A stretch of 64,000 nt of DNA from Zoogloea sp041917255 (GCA_041917255.1 JAYRYA010000001.1:1-64000); one strand, 5' to 3'. Shown: positions 24,698-33,252, numbered from the stretch's first letter. Translations and numbers: made by a program. Notes: generated by a model not told the origin, from the letters alone.

Positions 24698-25099
24698 TCA
24701 GTCGACGCGCCCGCGATTGGCCTTGATGGCGCTGCGGCGCGCCTTGCCTTCGAGACGCCGGGTGACCGAGCCGCGGGTCGGCCGGGTGGGGCGGCGGGGT
24801 TTGGCCACCACCGATACGCTGTCGATGAGTTCCTGCAGCCGCCGCAGGGCTTCGGCGCGGTTCTTCTCGAGGCTGCGGAATGCCTGCGCCTTGATGATGA
24901 CGATGCCGCCGTTGCTGATGCGCTGATCGCCCAGCCGAAGCAGGCGCTCCTGCAGGTGTTCCGGGAGCGACGAGGCGGCGATGTCGAAGCGCAGATGTAC
25001 GGCGTTTGACACCTTGTTCACGTTCTGCCCACCCGCGCCCTGGGCGCGGATGGCGGTGAACTCGACTTCGTTCTCGGAGATGGGATGAGCGGGGCGCAT
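24698..25099 (-). CDS. arfB: Alternative ribosome-rescue factor ArfB (peptidyl-tRNA hydrolase)
   Basis: This 133-residue protein has the GGQ catalytic motif in RAQGAGGQNVNKVSNAVHL at about residues 18-36. The basic C-terminal tail (GKARRSAIKANRGRVD) inserts into the mRNA channel of stalled ribosomes. ArfB releases peptides from ribosomes lacking a stop codon. It begins 35 bp after the orf140 stop downstream of nosR and may share that transcript. Confidence 0.93.
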   Translation of the reverse strand: MRPAHPISENEVEFTAIRAQGAGGQNVNKVSNAVHLRFDIAASSLPEHLQERLLRLGDQRISNGGIVIIKAQAFRSLEKNRAEALRRLQELIDSVSVVAKPRRPTRPTRGSVTRRLEGKARRSAIKANRGRVD

Positions 25100-25134
25100 G
25101 GGGGCACTTTACCCCAAGGCCAACGCCCGCCGCC

Positions 25135-25557
25135 TCAAACCTGCACGATGCCCAAGGTGCGCAGCGCGATGAACAGCACGGCGCCGATCAGCAGGTTCTT
25201 GAAGCTCACGTAGCAGATCATGTCCATCGCCGTGGCGCGGCGGTAGAGGTGTCCCCACCACGGGCCTTCCTTCACGTAGGGCTTGGCGTCGAGCCGGACG
25301 ATCACCTCGAAGACGCTCCAGCCGAACCACCAGCCGATGATCGCGCCGGCCTCCAGGCGGCCCATGGCGGCCATCACCCAGGCCACGGTGGCGGCGATTG
25401 CCAGCGCGAAGCCGGCGCCCTGGATCGTCTTTCGGGCAGGCTGGCCGCGGCCGGCCCAGGGCCACAGGTGATCCCACAGCTCGGCGGCGAACCAGGCGAC
25501 GCCGTGGGCTTTGCCGTAGGCAGGCTGGCGCAGTTCGTTGCGGTCGGCGATGGTCAT
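25135..25557 (-). CDS. Membrane protein of unknown function coupled to nosR
   Basis: This 140-residue protein overlaps the nosR stop by four bases (ATGA). It has three hydrophobic helices at about residues 47-65, 70-88 and 116-136, and conserved-looking aromatic patches (LWDHLWPWAGRG, KEGPWWGHLYRR). It carries no metal-binding cysteines. Translational coupling points to a function with NosR in electron supply or assembly of N2O reductase, but no activity is known to me. Confidence 0.78.
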   Translation of the reverse strand: MTIADRNELRQPAYGKAHGVAWFAAELWDHLWPWAGRGQPARKTIQGAGFALAIAATVAWVMAAMGRLEAGAIIGWWFGWSVFEVIVRLDAKPYVKEGPWWGHLYRRATAMDMICYVSFKNLLIGAVLFIALRTLGIVQV

Positions 25558-27761
25558 GCTGCGGCTCCTTCCTTCTTCTTGTCGACCGGGGCCGGGTGGA
25601 TCGGGATGAAATAGCCCTTGCCGTCGATGGGGGTGAGGGGCAGGCCCGCCTTGGTGCGACGCTTGCGTTCCTGGGCCAGGGGCGGGCAGGCGTGGTCGTC
25701 GTAGTAGAACACCATGCAGTCTAGGCACAGCATGCACTCACGCTGGTCGATGTTGCCCTTGGCGTCGATGGCGAGCGATCCGCAGCCCTTGGCGCAGGCC
25801 TTGCAACTGGTGCATTCATCCTTTCGCTTGAGGCCGAACCAGCGGAAGGTGGTGGGCATGGCCAGCGCCGCACCCAGGGGGCAAAGATACTTGCAGAACG
25901 GCCGCTCCATGAAGATCGCCAGGCCCAGCAGGCTGGCCGCAAACAGGCTGTAGGGCCAGCTGCGGTTGGTGATGCCGACCAGGAAGGTGGTCTTGAAGGG
26001 CTCAACCTCGGCGAGCTTTTCGGCCAGCCCCATGCTGAAGAACGACACCGCCAGCAGGCCGAAGAACACGGCGTACTTCACCCACTTGAGCTTGTCGTGG
26101 AGCGCCTGGGGCAGGTGGAACTGGAAACGCTTGAGGCCCACCGCCTGACCCACCTTGTACAGCAGCTCGGAGAGCGAGCCGAAGGGGCACAGCCAGCCAC
26201 AGAAGAAGCCGCGGCCCCACACGAAGGTGGTGACGATGATGAAGATCCAGAACACGAAGATCAGCGGGTCGGAGAGGAACAGCTCCCACTTCCACTGAAA
26301 CAGCAGCGAGTGGAACCAGGTAAGCACCTGGGTGATGGACGGCTGGGCCATGGCGTAGAAGCCGACGAAGCCGATGGAGAGCACCCAGCCGGTGTACTTG
26401 AAGGCATTGACCGGCCATTTGTTCTTATGGGTGGAGTGACGCACCAGCTTGTCGCGGCTGGCGTAGGCAGCCGAGATGGCGAGCAGAACGACGATGAAGG
26501 CACCGATCTCGATAGCCCGCTCCTTCCAGACTTTGAGCCAGGTGGGGTCGGGCTTGACCACCACCGGGCGGCCGCCTTCCAGATATTGGTCGGCGAGCCA
26601 GTATTCCTTGTCGAAGTTGGCGAAGGTCTTGGCGGCCGTTTCCTTGTCGATCTTGTTTCCAAGGAAGACCAGCTTCCACGGGAAGGCGGCCGAGAAGCTC
26701 TTGCCGCGGATGATGAAGATCGCCGATTCGGTGAAGGAGGGCGCGCCGGCAGCCGAGATGCCCCACAGGTTGAGGTAGTCCAGATCGCGGAAGGTGAAGC
26801 TGTCGCCACCCTGGCGCACCTGCACCCGGTCGTAGATGCCGCCGCGCACGAAGCCGGAACCCTTGAAGGAATCCATGCTGTTGTCGGCGATGATGAAGAT
26901 GGCGTGCTCCCCTTCCTTGAGGCGGGCCATCAGGCTGGCGTAGCCGTCCTTGCCGAGGATGGCCTGGCCGACGGTGGGCTGGTTGAGGTAGCCGAACCAC
27001 AGGTCCATGTACGGCCGGCCGTCGCTCTTGAGGCCGACTTCCTCGGGTTTCACGGTGAGGCGCTGGACGCTGCCGTCCTCCACCAGCTGCGCCCAACTGG
27101 GCGCCGGGCCGGCGGGCGGGAACTTGGCCTGGGGCCGGATCACCGGCTTGAGGATGCCGACCTGCTTGGCCACCTCGCCGCCCGAGAGCATCATCACCTG
27201 GTTCTGGGCGATGACGGTGACGGTGGCGCCGGTGATGGCGTCGAGGCCGATGAGGTTCTCTTCGGGGCGCGACTTGCCGATCTCGATGTTGTCGCCGACG
27301 AACTTGCCCAGGTACTGGTTGTTGAACTTGATGAGCGCCGATTCGGGGATACCCAGGAGCAGGATGGGCTCGGAGTGCTTGAGGATCTTGACCCCGGCAA
27401 ACTTGCCGGCGGTGTCCATGCCGATCAGGGTGACCACCGGTTTGCCGGAGTAAGCCGGTATATCGGTGATGTCGGTGGATAGCATCACGTAGCCGATCAG
27501 CTTCTTCTGGCCGCCTTCGTCCGCGTAGGCCTCGACGAAGGGCGGCTGGCCCTTGCGCTCCGAGAAGCTGGTGGCGCCGGGCATCACCTCATTGCAGGGT
27601 GCGTAGTCGCACATCCTGGGCGACGAGGTCAGCTCCGGGGGGAGTTTGACTTCGTAGGTGTCGGCGAGGGCGCTGCCGGCGAGGGTGAGGGCGGCAAGGC
27701 TGGCGCCAAACCGGGCCGCAAAACGTGGGGCGAAATTGCGCAGGGCGCGCAGGGAAATCAT
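25554..27761 (-). CDS. nosR: NosR, membrane flavin/iron-sulfur protein for N2O reductase
   Basis: This 735-residue protein has an export signal, then a periplasmic FMN-binding domain with the covalent flavin threonine in DAITGATVTV. Five or more membrane helices follow, with CGWLCPFG and CKYLCPLG CxxxCP motifs. The cytoplasmic ferredoxin-like end has CTSCKACAKGC and CMLCLDC clusters. NosR supports nosZ expression and passes electrons from the quinol pool to N2O reductase. ATG 27761 was preferred over TTG 27776 because GGAG is correctly spaced for it. The gene lies 200 bp downstream of nosZ with a terminator between, so it probably has its own promoter. Confidence 0.95.
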   Translation of the reverse strand: MISLRALRNFAPRFAARFGASLAALTLAGSALADTYEVKLPPELTSSPRMCDYAPCNEVMPGATSFSERKGQPPFVEAYADEGGQKKLIGYVMLSTDITDIPAYSGKPVVTLIGMDTAGKFAGVKILKHSEPILLLGIPESALIKFNNQYLGKFVGDNIEIGKSRPEENLIGLDAITGATVTVIAQNQVMMLSGGEVAKQVGILKPVIRPQAKFPPAGPAPSWAQLVEDGSVQRLTVKPEEVGLKSDGRPYMDLWFGYLNQPTVGQAILGKDGYASLMARLKEGEHAIFIIADNSMDSFKGSGFVRGGIYDRVQVRQGGDSFTFRDLDYLNLWGISAAGAPSFTESAIFIIRGKSFSAAFPWKLVFLGNKIDKETAAKTFANFDKEYWLADQYLEGGRPVVVKPDPTWLKVWKERAIEIGAFIVVLLAISAAYASRDKLVRHSTHKNKWPVNAFKYTGWVLSIGFVGFYAMAQPSITQVLTWFHSLLFQWKWELFLSDPLIFVFWIFIIVTTFVWGRGFFCGWLCPFGSLSELLYKVGQAVGLKRFQFHLPQALHDKLKWVKYAVFFGLLAVSFFSMGLAEKLAEVEPFKTTFLVGITNRSWPYSLFAASLLGLAIFMERPFCKYLCPLGAALAMPTTFRWFGLKRKDECTSCKACAKGCGSLAIDAKGNIDQRECMLCLDCMVFYYDDHACPPLAQERKRRTKAGLPLTPIDGKGYFIPIHPAPVDKKKEGAAA

Positions 27762-27820
27762 CGGGTGACTCCACAAATTAGTATGTGGCGGGATTCTGAT
27801 GTTCTGGCCCGGGGTGCGCC

Positions 27821-27834
27821 TTAAGCTGAGTCAA
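27821..27834. promoter_or_regulatory. Weak FNR/Dnr-like box upstream of nosR
   Basis: TTAAG-ctga-GTCAA keeps a near-perfect right half-site but deviates in the left half. It is centred 67 bp upstream of the nosR start, a plausible position. Confidence 0.3.
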
Positions 27835-27895
27835 TTTGCCGCCGCCGGGCAGGCGGGCGTCATGGCCAGGGCTGGCGATCAAGGGTCTGCGCCAC

Positions 27896-27923
27896 AAAAA
27901 AGGGGAGACGCGTGCGTCTCCCC
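27896..27923 (-). terminator. Rho-independent terminator after nosZ
   Basis: GGGGAGACGC (27902-27911) and GCGTCTCCCC (27914-27923) form a 10-bp stem. On the minus strand it is followed by a run of six T (27896-27901). Confidence 0.9.
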
Positions 27924-27962
27924 AAATTACTTCTCGATAAGGAATCGTTACGGCGTCATCGC

Positions 27963-29915
27963 TTACTTCTCGACGATCATCCGGGTGCGCATCTCCAGGT
28001 GCAGGGCGTGGCAGAAGTGGGTGCAGTAGCACCAGTAGACGCCCGGCTTGTCGGCCTTGAAGGTGACCGATTTGGTCTCCTGGGGATTGACGATGAAGTT
28101 GATGTCGTACTTCGGAATCGCAAAACCATGGGTCAAGTCCTCGACCTTGTCCAGGTTGGTGAGGATGAGGGTGACCTCGTCGCCCTTCTTCACCTTGAAC
28201 TCACGCATGCTGTAGGCGGGTGCCTGGGATACGAGCTTGACGGTGACCTTGTTGCCGTTGCGGAACACGCCGCCATCCTTGGCGTCCTTGATGGCATTGG
28301 GGAAGTCGTCGACGTTGTACACCTGACGTGTCTTGATCTTGTCGCGCTTGACGATGATGAAGTCGTGGGGCTCGGGGTAGACCGGGTGGTCGGCCAGCAT
28401 CTTCATCTTCTCGCCGCGGATGTCGATGATCTGCTCGTTCTCGGGGTGCAGCGGGCCGACGGGCAGGAAGCGGTCTTTCGAGAACTTGCAACCGACGCAC
28501 AGGAACTGGCCGTCCGCTTCCTTCGTCTCGGACATGGAGGCGTTGATGTGGCCGGGCTGGTAATGCACGTCGATGCGGTCGACCACGTACTTGGCGTTCT
28601 TGTCGCCGGCGTGGAACTTGATGGCGGTGTCCACGTTCCATTTGACGATCTGGCTGTCGAGGAACAGGGTGGTGAAGGCATTGCCGCGGCCGTCGAAGGC
28701 GGTGTGCAGGGGGCCGAGGCCGAGTTCGACTTCGGCGACGATGCTCTTGTTGATGTCGTCGAGCTTGCCGTCGAAGAAGTCGTGGATCTTGGTGAGTTCG
28801 ATGACGGTGGCGGTGGGTGACAGCTTGCCAGAGCAGATGAAGTACTTGCCGTCCGGGCTGGCGTTCACGCCGTGGGGGTTCTTCGGAACCGGCACGTAGC
28901 AGGTGAGGGCGGTCTTCGGATCCTTGTTGGCTTCCTTGGTGCCGTCCACCACCGGCACCTTGCTGTCGCCGATGGTGACGAACTTGCCATCCTTGATGGC
29001 CTGCTCGATACGGGCCACCTGGAAGAACACGCAGGCGTCCTTCTCGGCGGACATCATGTCCTCGTACTTGGCGCCGCCCTCGACGTTGTACTGGTTGGCA
29101 GCGGCGAGCTTGCCGTCGTAGGAGGTGGCGACCAGATCCATGTTGCCATCGACGCGGCACTGCCAGCGCACTTCCATGGTCTCGGCGTCGACGCAGGTGA
29201 AGAGCGTCTTGTACTTGGACGGATCATCCATGTCGCGCCCGTCGTTGGGCTGCGGCAGGTGGAATTCGTTGCCGCAGAAGACGCGGGTGGTGTGGTTGAT
29301 CTTCTCGTCCACCGGGTCGCGGCGGTCGGGGAAGATGCCGTGGAAGCCCTGGATGTTGGGCAGCTCGGTGATCTTGTCGCACTCGAAGGTGTCGCCCTTG
29401 ATCCGCGCCAGGCGGCCATGGATCTTGTCGTTCACCCAGAAGTACTTGCCGTCGTAGGTACCGTCGGTGTACGAACCGTGCACGTGGTGGGTGTCACCGG
29501 TCTTGTACTTCAGGCTGCCGTCGGCCTTGGTGCCGATGACGGCCTTCGACTCGTTGGTGATGCCCCAGCCGCTCATGCAGTCGATGTTGAAGGTGGGAAC
29601 ACGCTTGATCTCACGGCCTGAAGGCAGACCAAGGACGCGTACTTCGCCCGAGTGACCGCCGGACCAGATGCCGTAGTAGGTGTCGAGCTGGCCGGGTGCG
29701 GGGTGAATGTTCAGGCCGTCGCCGGCGTGGGCGGCGGCCGGCGCCGGGGCTGCCGGTGCAGGGCTCGCGGCAGGCGGGGCGGCTTCCTGTTTGCAGGAGG
29801 AAAGACCCACCGACAGACCCGCACCAGCCAGGCCGGCAAGGGCTGCGCTGTTCAGAAACTTGCGGCGTCCCGGAACGAGGGTTTGATCGTCGTGCTTGGT
29901 GTCTTCGGTGCTCAT
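27963..29915 (-). CDS. nosZ: NosZ, nitrous oxide reductase (Tat-exported, clade I type)
   Basis: This 650-residue enzyme reduces N2O to N2 in the periplasm. A twin-arginine signal GRRKFLNSAALAGLAGAG lies at residues 16-33, marking the Tat-dependent (clade I) form. It is followed by LSSC, which looks like a lipobox, and an Ala/Pro linker. The beta-propeller holds CuZ histidines such as DTHHVHGSY. The C-terminal cupredoxin domain has the CuA motif CTHFCHALHLEM. The start at 29915 has GGAGACC upstream. It is monocistronic by its terminator. A perfect TGCGACA-N3-TGTCGCA palindrome lies 96 bp upstream. Confidence 0.97.
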   Translation of the reverse strand: MSTEDTKHDDQTLVPGRRKFLNSAALAGLAGAGLSVGLSSCKQEAAPPAASPAPAAPAPAAAHAGDGLNIHPAPGQLDTYYGIWSGGHSGEVRVLGLPSGREIKRVPTFNIDCMSGWGITNESKAVIGTKADGSLKYKTGDTHHVHGSYTDGTYDGKYFWVNDKIHGRLARIKGDTFECDKITELPNIQGFHGIFPDRRDPVDEKINHTTRVFCGNEFHLPQPNDGRDMDDPSKYKTLFTCVDAETMEVRWQCRVDGNMDLVATSYDGKLAAANQYNVEGGAKYEDMMSAEKDACVFFQVARIEQAIKDGKFVTIGDSKVPVVDGTKEANKDPKTALTCYVPVPKNPHGVNASPDGKYFICSGKLSPTATVIELTKIHDFFDGKLDDINKSIVAEVELGLGPLHTAFDGRGNAFTTLFLDSQIVKWNVDTAIKFHAGDKNAKYVVDRIDVHYQPGHINASMSETKEADGQFLCVGCKFSKDRFLPVGPLHPENEQIIDIRGEKMKMLADHPVYPEPHDFIIVKRDKIKTRQVYNVDDFPNAIKDAKDGGVFRNGNKVTVKLVSQAPAYSMREFKVKKGDEVTLILTNLDKVEDLTHGFAIPKYDINFIVNPQETKSVTFKADKPGVYWCYCTHFCHALHLEMRTRMIVEK

Positions 29916-30002
29916 TTCTTGGTCTCCGTTTGTCCCTAACCGAAATCGAAGGACCGCCCAATCGAGCGGCTGTGCGCAGACCGCCCTGCGGCGTGATGTC
30001 AC

Positions 30003-30019
30003 TGCGACAATCTGTCGCA
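30003..30019. promoter_or_regulatory. Perfect TGCGACA-N3-TGTCGCA operator upstream of nosZ
   Basis: TGCGACA-atc-TGTCGCA is a perfect inverted repeat, and a further outer C/G pair extends each arm to 8 bp. It is centred 96 bp before the nosZ ATG. I see no good FNR/Dnr box in this intergenic region, so this is the leading candidate operator. Related copies lie before the TonB receptor and nosD. Confidence 0.7.
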
Positions 30020-30165
30020 GCGCACTCTAGGGATGTGGAGACCAAAAAAAATTGACGGCGGGCAAGAATCGCCGATGAGGCACCAAAATCGTGCTTTCTC
30101 CTGCCGAAAGTCGCGAGGCCGACGCTAAATATCAGAAAACGCTTATGGTTTTGAGGTTCGGGCGC

Positions 30166-31170
30166 TCAGCTACGGGGGCCACCGCCAGCCTGGAGCAGCA
30201 CCAGCAAGGCGCCGTCGCCGCCGTCATGGGGGCGAGCCTGGCAGAAGGCGAGGATGTCCTCCCGCTGGGCGAGCCAGCCCCGGGAGAGGTGTTTGAGCAC
30301 CGGCAGGCGACCGGGTGAACCGTGGCCCTTGCCGTGGATCACCCGCAGGCAGCGGCGGCCTTGCTGGAGGGCGAGGGCGATGAACTGGGCGAGGCTGCTC
30401 CGGGCTTCGTCTCGGGTGAGGCCGTGGAGATCCAGCTCGCCCTGCACCACCCAGCGCCCGCGACGCAGATCGGTGAGCACCCGGCGCGGCAGACCGACGC
30501 GCAGGTAGGCGGCTTCGTCGCCCATGTCGAGGCGGTCTTCGAAGGTGAGAGGGGTCTCGAGGGCCTCACGCAGCACTTCGCGCTCGTCCTCCTCGCGCTT
30601 GAGCGGAAGCGGGGCGGGCGTGGGGCGATCGAGGTCGGCGAGGTTGCGGTCTTTCAGCGGCGCGACTTCGCCGGCAGCGTGGCGGAAGAGTTCGGCCGGG
30701 TCGTGGAGGGCGTTGACGTCCACCGTCGGTGCGGTCGGTTCCCAGCGCTCGATGGCGCGCACGCTCGGGTTGGCGTGCTGGCGCTGGTGGCTGAGGTCCA
30801 CCCGGTTGAAGTCGCGAATTGGAGCGATGTCGCCCAGCGCGGCACGGAACACCGCGGAAGCGTCGTTTTCGTCGATGCGCGGCGCGCGGCGCGGGGCTTC
30901 CGGCGTGGATTCGACGACTTTGGGGCGCGGCGTGGGGGCGGGCTTGGGGCGGGCGAGGTCGGCGTGGTTGTCGGCGCGCAGGGGCTGGATGCGGCCCACC
31001 TGGGCACGAAACAACGCGGCGTCGTCGGGCTCCTCCGTCGGTGACGTGACCTTGCCCGCGGCCGGCTTGGGTGACGGGCGGGCGATCACGGTTTTCAGGA
31101 CGCTGTTTGGCACCCGGTCGCGGAGGGCCTTCAGGGCGTCGAGGCCGGCGTTGCGCTTGTCCTTGCCCAT
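30166..31170 (-). CDS. Smr-domain protein with three internal repeats
   Basis: This 334-residue protein ends in an Smr domain (LDLHGLTRDEARSSL at about 247-261, then VIHGKGHGSP), the MutS2-type nuclease or nucleic-acid-binding fold. Its N-terminal half has three copies of a 21-residue unit like LFRxxxGxIxPLxxxNxxDL, starting at residues 53, 107 and 161, that is exactly 54 residues apart. Common Smr proteins have one such unit. Function is unknown beyond probable DNA or RNA nicking. It lies upstream of nosZ in the same direction but separated by 250 bp. Confidence 0.85.
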   Translation of the reverse strand: MGKDKRNAGLDALKALRDRVPNSVLKTVIARPSPKPAAGKVTSPTEEPDDAALFRAQVGRIQPLRADNHADLARPKPAPTPRPKVVESTPEAPRRAPRIDENDASAVFRAALGDIAPIRDFNRVDLSHQRQHANPSVRAIERWEPTAPTVDVNALHDPAELFRHAAGEVAPLKDRNLADLDRPTPAPLPLKREEDEREVLREALETPLTFEDRLDMGDEAAYLRVGLPRRVLTDLRRGRWVVQGELDLHGLTRDEARSSLAQFIALALQQGRRCLRVIHGKGHGSPGRLPVLKHLSRGWLAQREDILAFCQARPHDGGDGALLVLLQAGGGPRS

Positions 31171-31200
31171 GCTCGTGGAAAGTGAATGTGCAAATGTAAA

Positions 31201-31223
31201 CGGACCGGGGGTTGCCCGGTCCG
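31201..31223 (-). terminator. Terminator after trxB
   Basis: CGGACCGGG (31201-31209) and CCCGGTCCG (31215-31223) form a 9-bp stem; on the minus strand it is followed by TTTAC. Confidence 0.75.
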
Positions 31224-31243
31224 CTCGGTGGGGCTGGCGCGGC

Positions 31244-32203
31244 TTAGCCGGCGAGGCCCAGGCTGTCGAGGTAACGCTCGGCGTCGAGGGCGGCCATGCA
31301 GCCGGTGCCAGCGCTGGTCACGGCCTGGCGGTAGATGTGATCCTGCACGTCGCCCGCGGCAAACACGCCCGGCACGCTGGTGGCGGTGGCGTTGCCGTTG
31401 CGACCACCCTGGGTGACGATGTAGCCGCCTTCCATCTCCAGCTGGCCTTCGAAGATGTCGGTGTTGGGCTTGTGGCCGATGGCGATGAACACGCCCTTCA
31501 GGGCGATGTCCTTGGTTGCACCCGTCTTGGTACCCTTGATGCGCATGCCGGTCACGCCGCTAGCGTCGCCCAGCACTTCATCGAGGGTGGAGTCGAGCTC
31601 GAGCACGATCTTGCCGGCGGCAACCTTCTCGTGGATCTTGTCCACCAGAATGCGCTCGGCCTTGAACTTGTCGCGGCGGTGCACCAGGGTGACCTTGCTG
31701 GCGATGTTGGCGAGGTAGAGCGCCTCTTCGACCGCCGTGTTGCCGCCGCCGATCACGGCGACTTCCTGGTTGCGGTAGAAGAAACCGTCGCACGTGGCGC
31801 AGGCCGAAACGCCCTTGCCGGAGAAGGCTTCTTCGGACGGCAGACCGAGATACTGGGCGCTGGCGCCGGTGGCGACGATGAGCGCGTCACAGGTGTATTC
31901 GCCCGCATCGCCCACCAGACGGATGGGCTTTTCCGACAGGTGGGTGGTGTGGATGTGATCGAAGATCATCTCTGTGTTGAAGCGGGCGGCGTGCTTCTCG
32001 AAGCGCGCCATCAGCTCGGGGCCCTGCACGCCGTCGGCGTCGGCCGGCCAGTTGTCCACTTCGGTGGTGGTCATCAACTGGCCGCCCTGGGCGATGCCGG
32101 TGATGAGCACGGGGTTCAGGTTGGCGCGGGCGGCATAGACCGCAGCGCTGTAGCCGGCGGGGCCGGAACCGAGAATGAGCAGCTTGATGTGACGGGTGGC
32201 CAT
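31244..32203 (-). CDS. trxB: Thioredoxin reductase
   Basis: This 319-residue flavoenzyme has the FAD-binding loop GSGPAGYSAAVYAARA near residue 12 and the redox-active CATC in SACATCDGFF. It also has the NADPH loop GGGNTAVEEALYL and the C-terminal FAD motif GVFAAGDVQD. It reduces thioredoxin with NADPH in the cytoplasm. Length and motifs are normal. It is a single-gene unit divergent from the crp-like gene. Confidence 0.97.
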   Translation of the reverse strand: MATRHIKLLILGSGPAGYSAAVYAARANLNPVLITGIAQGGQLMTTTEVDNWPADADGVQGPELMARFEKHAARFNTEMIFDHIHTTHLSEKPIRLVGDAGEYTCDALIVATGASAQYLGLPSEEAFSGKGVSACATCDGFFYRNQEVAVIGGGNTAVEEALYLANIASKVTLVHRRDKFKAERILVDKIHEKVAAGKIVLELDSTLDEVLGDASGVTGMRIKGTKTGATKDIALKGVFIAIGHKPNTDIFEGQLEMEGGYIVTQGGRNGNATATSVPGVFAAGDVQDHIYRQAVTSAGTGCMAALDAERYLDSLGLAG

Positions 32204-32358
32204 CTGGGTGGGTCTCTCTGATGTCTGATGGGCGGTGGAACAGCAAAGAGCGATTATAAGGGGCAGAGTTCCCCATCGCCGTTTCTAAATCAGCGCGTCC
32301 GTCGGGTGCCGACAGCCGGCCATGCCCCCGCGTCATTCGGAGGCCCTCAAGTTTGCTT

Positions 32359-32395
32359 TATACTTTCCGTTGATAGCAGCATGACAACTTGGTCA
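32359..32395 (+). promoter_or_regulatory. Promoter -10 and small palindrome upstream of the crp-like gene
   Basis: TATACT (32359-32364) is a good -10; the -35 is poor. Eighteen bases further, TGAC-aacttg-GTCA (32382-32395) has the half-site spacing of a Crp-type site, placed where bound protein would repress, so self-repression is possible. Confidence 0.4.
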
Positions 32396-32438
32396 CATTG
32401 CCAAGAATCGATTTAGCCCTTTGCTCAGGAGAGGCCTT

Positions 32439-33110
32439 ATGACCGTTACCAGCTCCGTGTCCACGATTGCCCTGCGAACCTTCCCCATCTTTCAGGGGCT
32501 GGGCGATGACCGGCTGGCTGCCGTCGCGCGCTGCGCGATGATGCGACGGGTTCCGCGGGGGTCCGCGGTCGTGCATGAAGGTGATCGCACCGATTTCGTC
32601 TATTTTGTTCTCACCGGCAACCTCAAGGTCATGGTCAGCGACGAGGATGGTCGCGAAGTGATCCTCACGATTCTCGGCCAGGGTGAGATGTTTGGCGAGA
32701 TGGGCGTGCTTGACGACAGCCCGCGTTCGGCGTCGGTCGTGGCAGTGTCGCCGTCCGATCTGGTTACCATCGCCAAGACTGATTTCAAGCGTCTCATGCA
32801 GGAGAACTTCGAACTGGCGTGGCACGTCATGTGCAATCTCACCCGCCGCCTGCGCGACGCCGACCGCAAGATCGAAAGCCTGGCGTTGATGGATGTCTAC
32901 GGCCGTGTGGCCCGCCTGCTCCTCGAGATGTCCGAGGAAGTGGACGGCCTCAAGGTGGTCCGCAAGAAGATCTCCAAGCAGGATATCGCCAAGATGATCG
33001 GTGCGTCCCGGGAGATGGTCAGCCGGGTGATGAAAGATCTTGGCCTGCGCGGCTTGATCGAGGAAACCGACAGTGGCGTGATCCTGCGCGAGAAGATTTA
33101 CGATTTGTGA
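32439..33110 (+). CDS. Crp/Fnr-family transcriptional regulator (Crp-like)
   Basis: This 223-residue regulator has a cyclic-nucleotide-binding-type beta-barrel (YFVLTGNLKVMVSD, GQGEMFGEMGVLDD), a long dimerisation helix and a C-terminal winged helix with ASREMVSRVMKDLG as recognition helix. The FNR iron-sulfur cysteines are absent, so it is not an oxygen sensor. GEMGVLDD and the barrel arginine in SPRSASV resemble cAMP-type effector pockets. The start at 32439 has AGGAGAGG upstream. Targets are unknown; neighbours are housekeeping genes. Confidence 0.88.
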   Translation: MTVTSSVSTIALRTFPIFQGLGDDRLAAVARCAMMRRVPRGSAVVHEGDRTDFVYFVLTGNLKVMVSDEDGREVILTILGQGEMFGEMGVLDDSPRSASVVAVSPSDLVTIAKTDFKRLMQENFELAWHVMCNLTRRLRDADRKIESLALMDVYGRVARLLLEMSEEVDGLKVVRKKISKQDIAKMIGASREMVSRVMKDLGLRGLIEETDSGVILREKIYDL

Positions 33111-33185
33111 CTGGTTCGCAAATCCTTCCCTGGCAGTCCGGATGCAGACGGGGAAGGGACAACCAGAGACCCTGGTTTATAATCG

Positions 33186-33217
33186 AAAGCGCGGCTTCCC
33201 ACCGCGCTTTTGTTTTT
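33186..33217 (+). terminator. Terminator between the crp-like gene and ftsK
   Basis: AAAGCGCGG (33186-33194) and CCGCGCTTT (33202-33210) form a 9-bp stem followed by TGTTTTTTT. A TATAAT hexamer at 33178-33183 just before it may be the -10 of an ftsK promoter. Confidence 0.85.
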
Positions 33218-33252
33218 TTGCCGCGCCCCGCAAGGCCCTGTATCGCCAAGTC

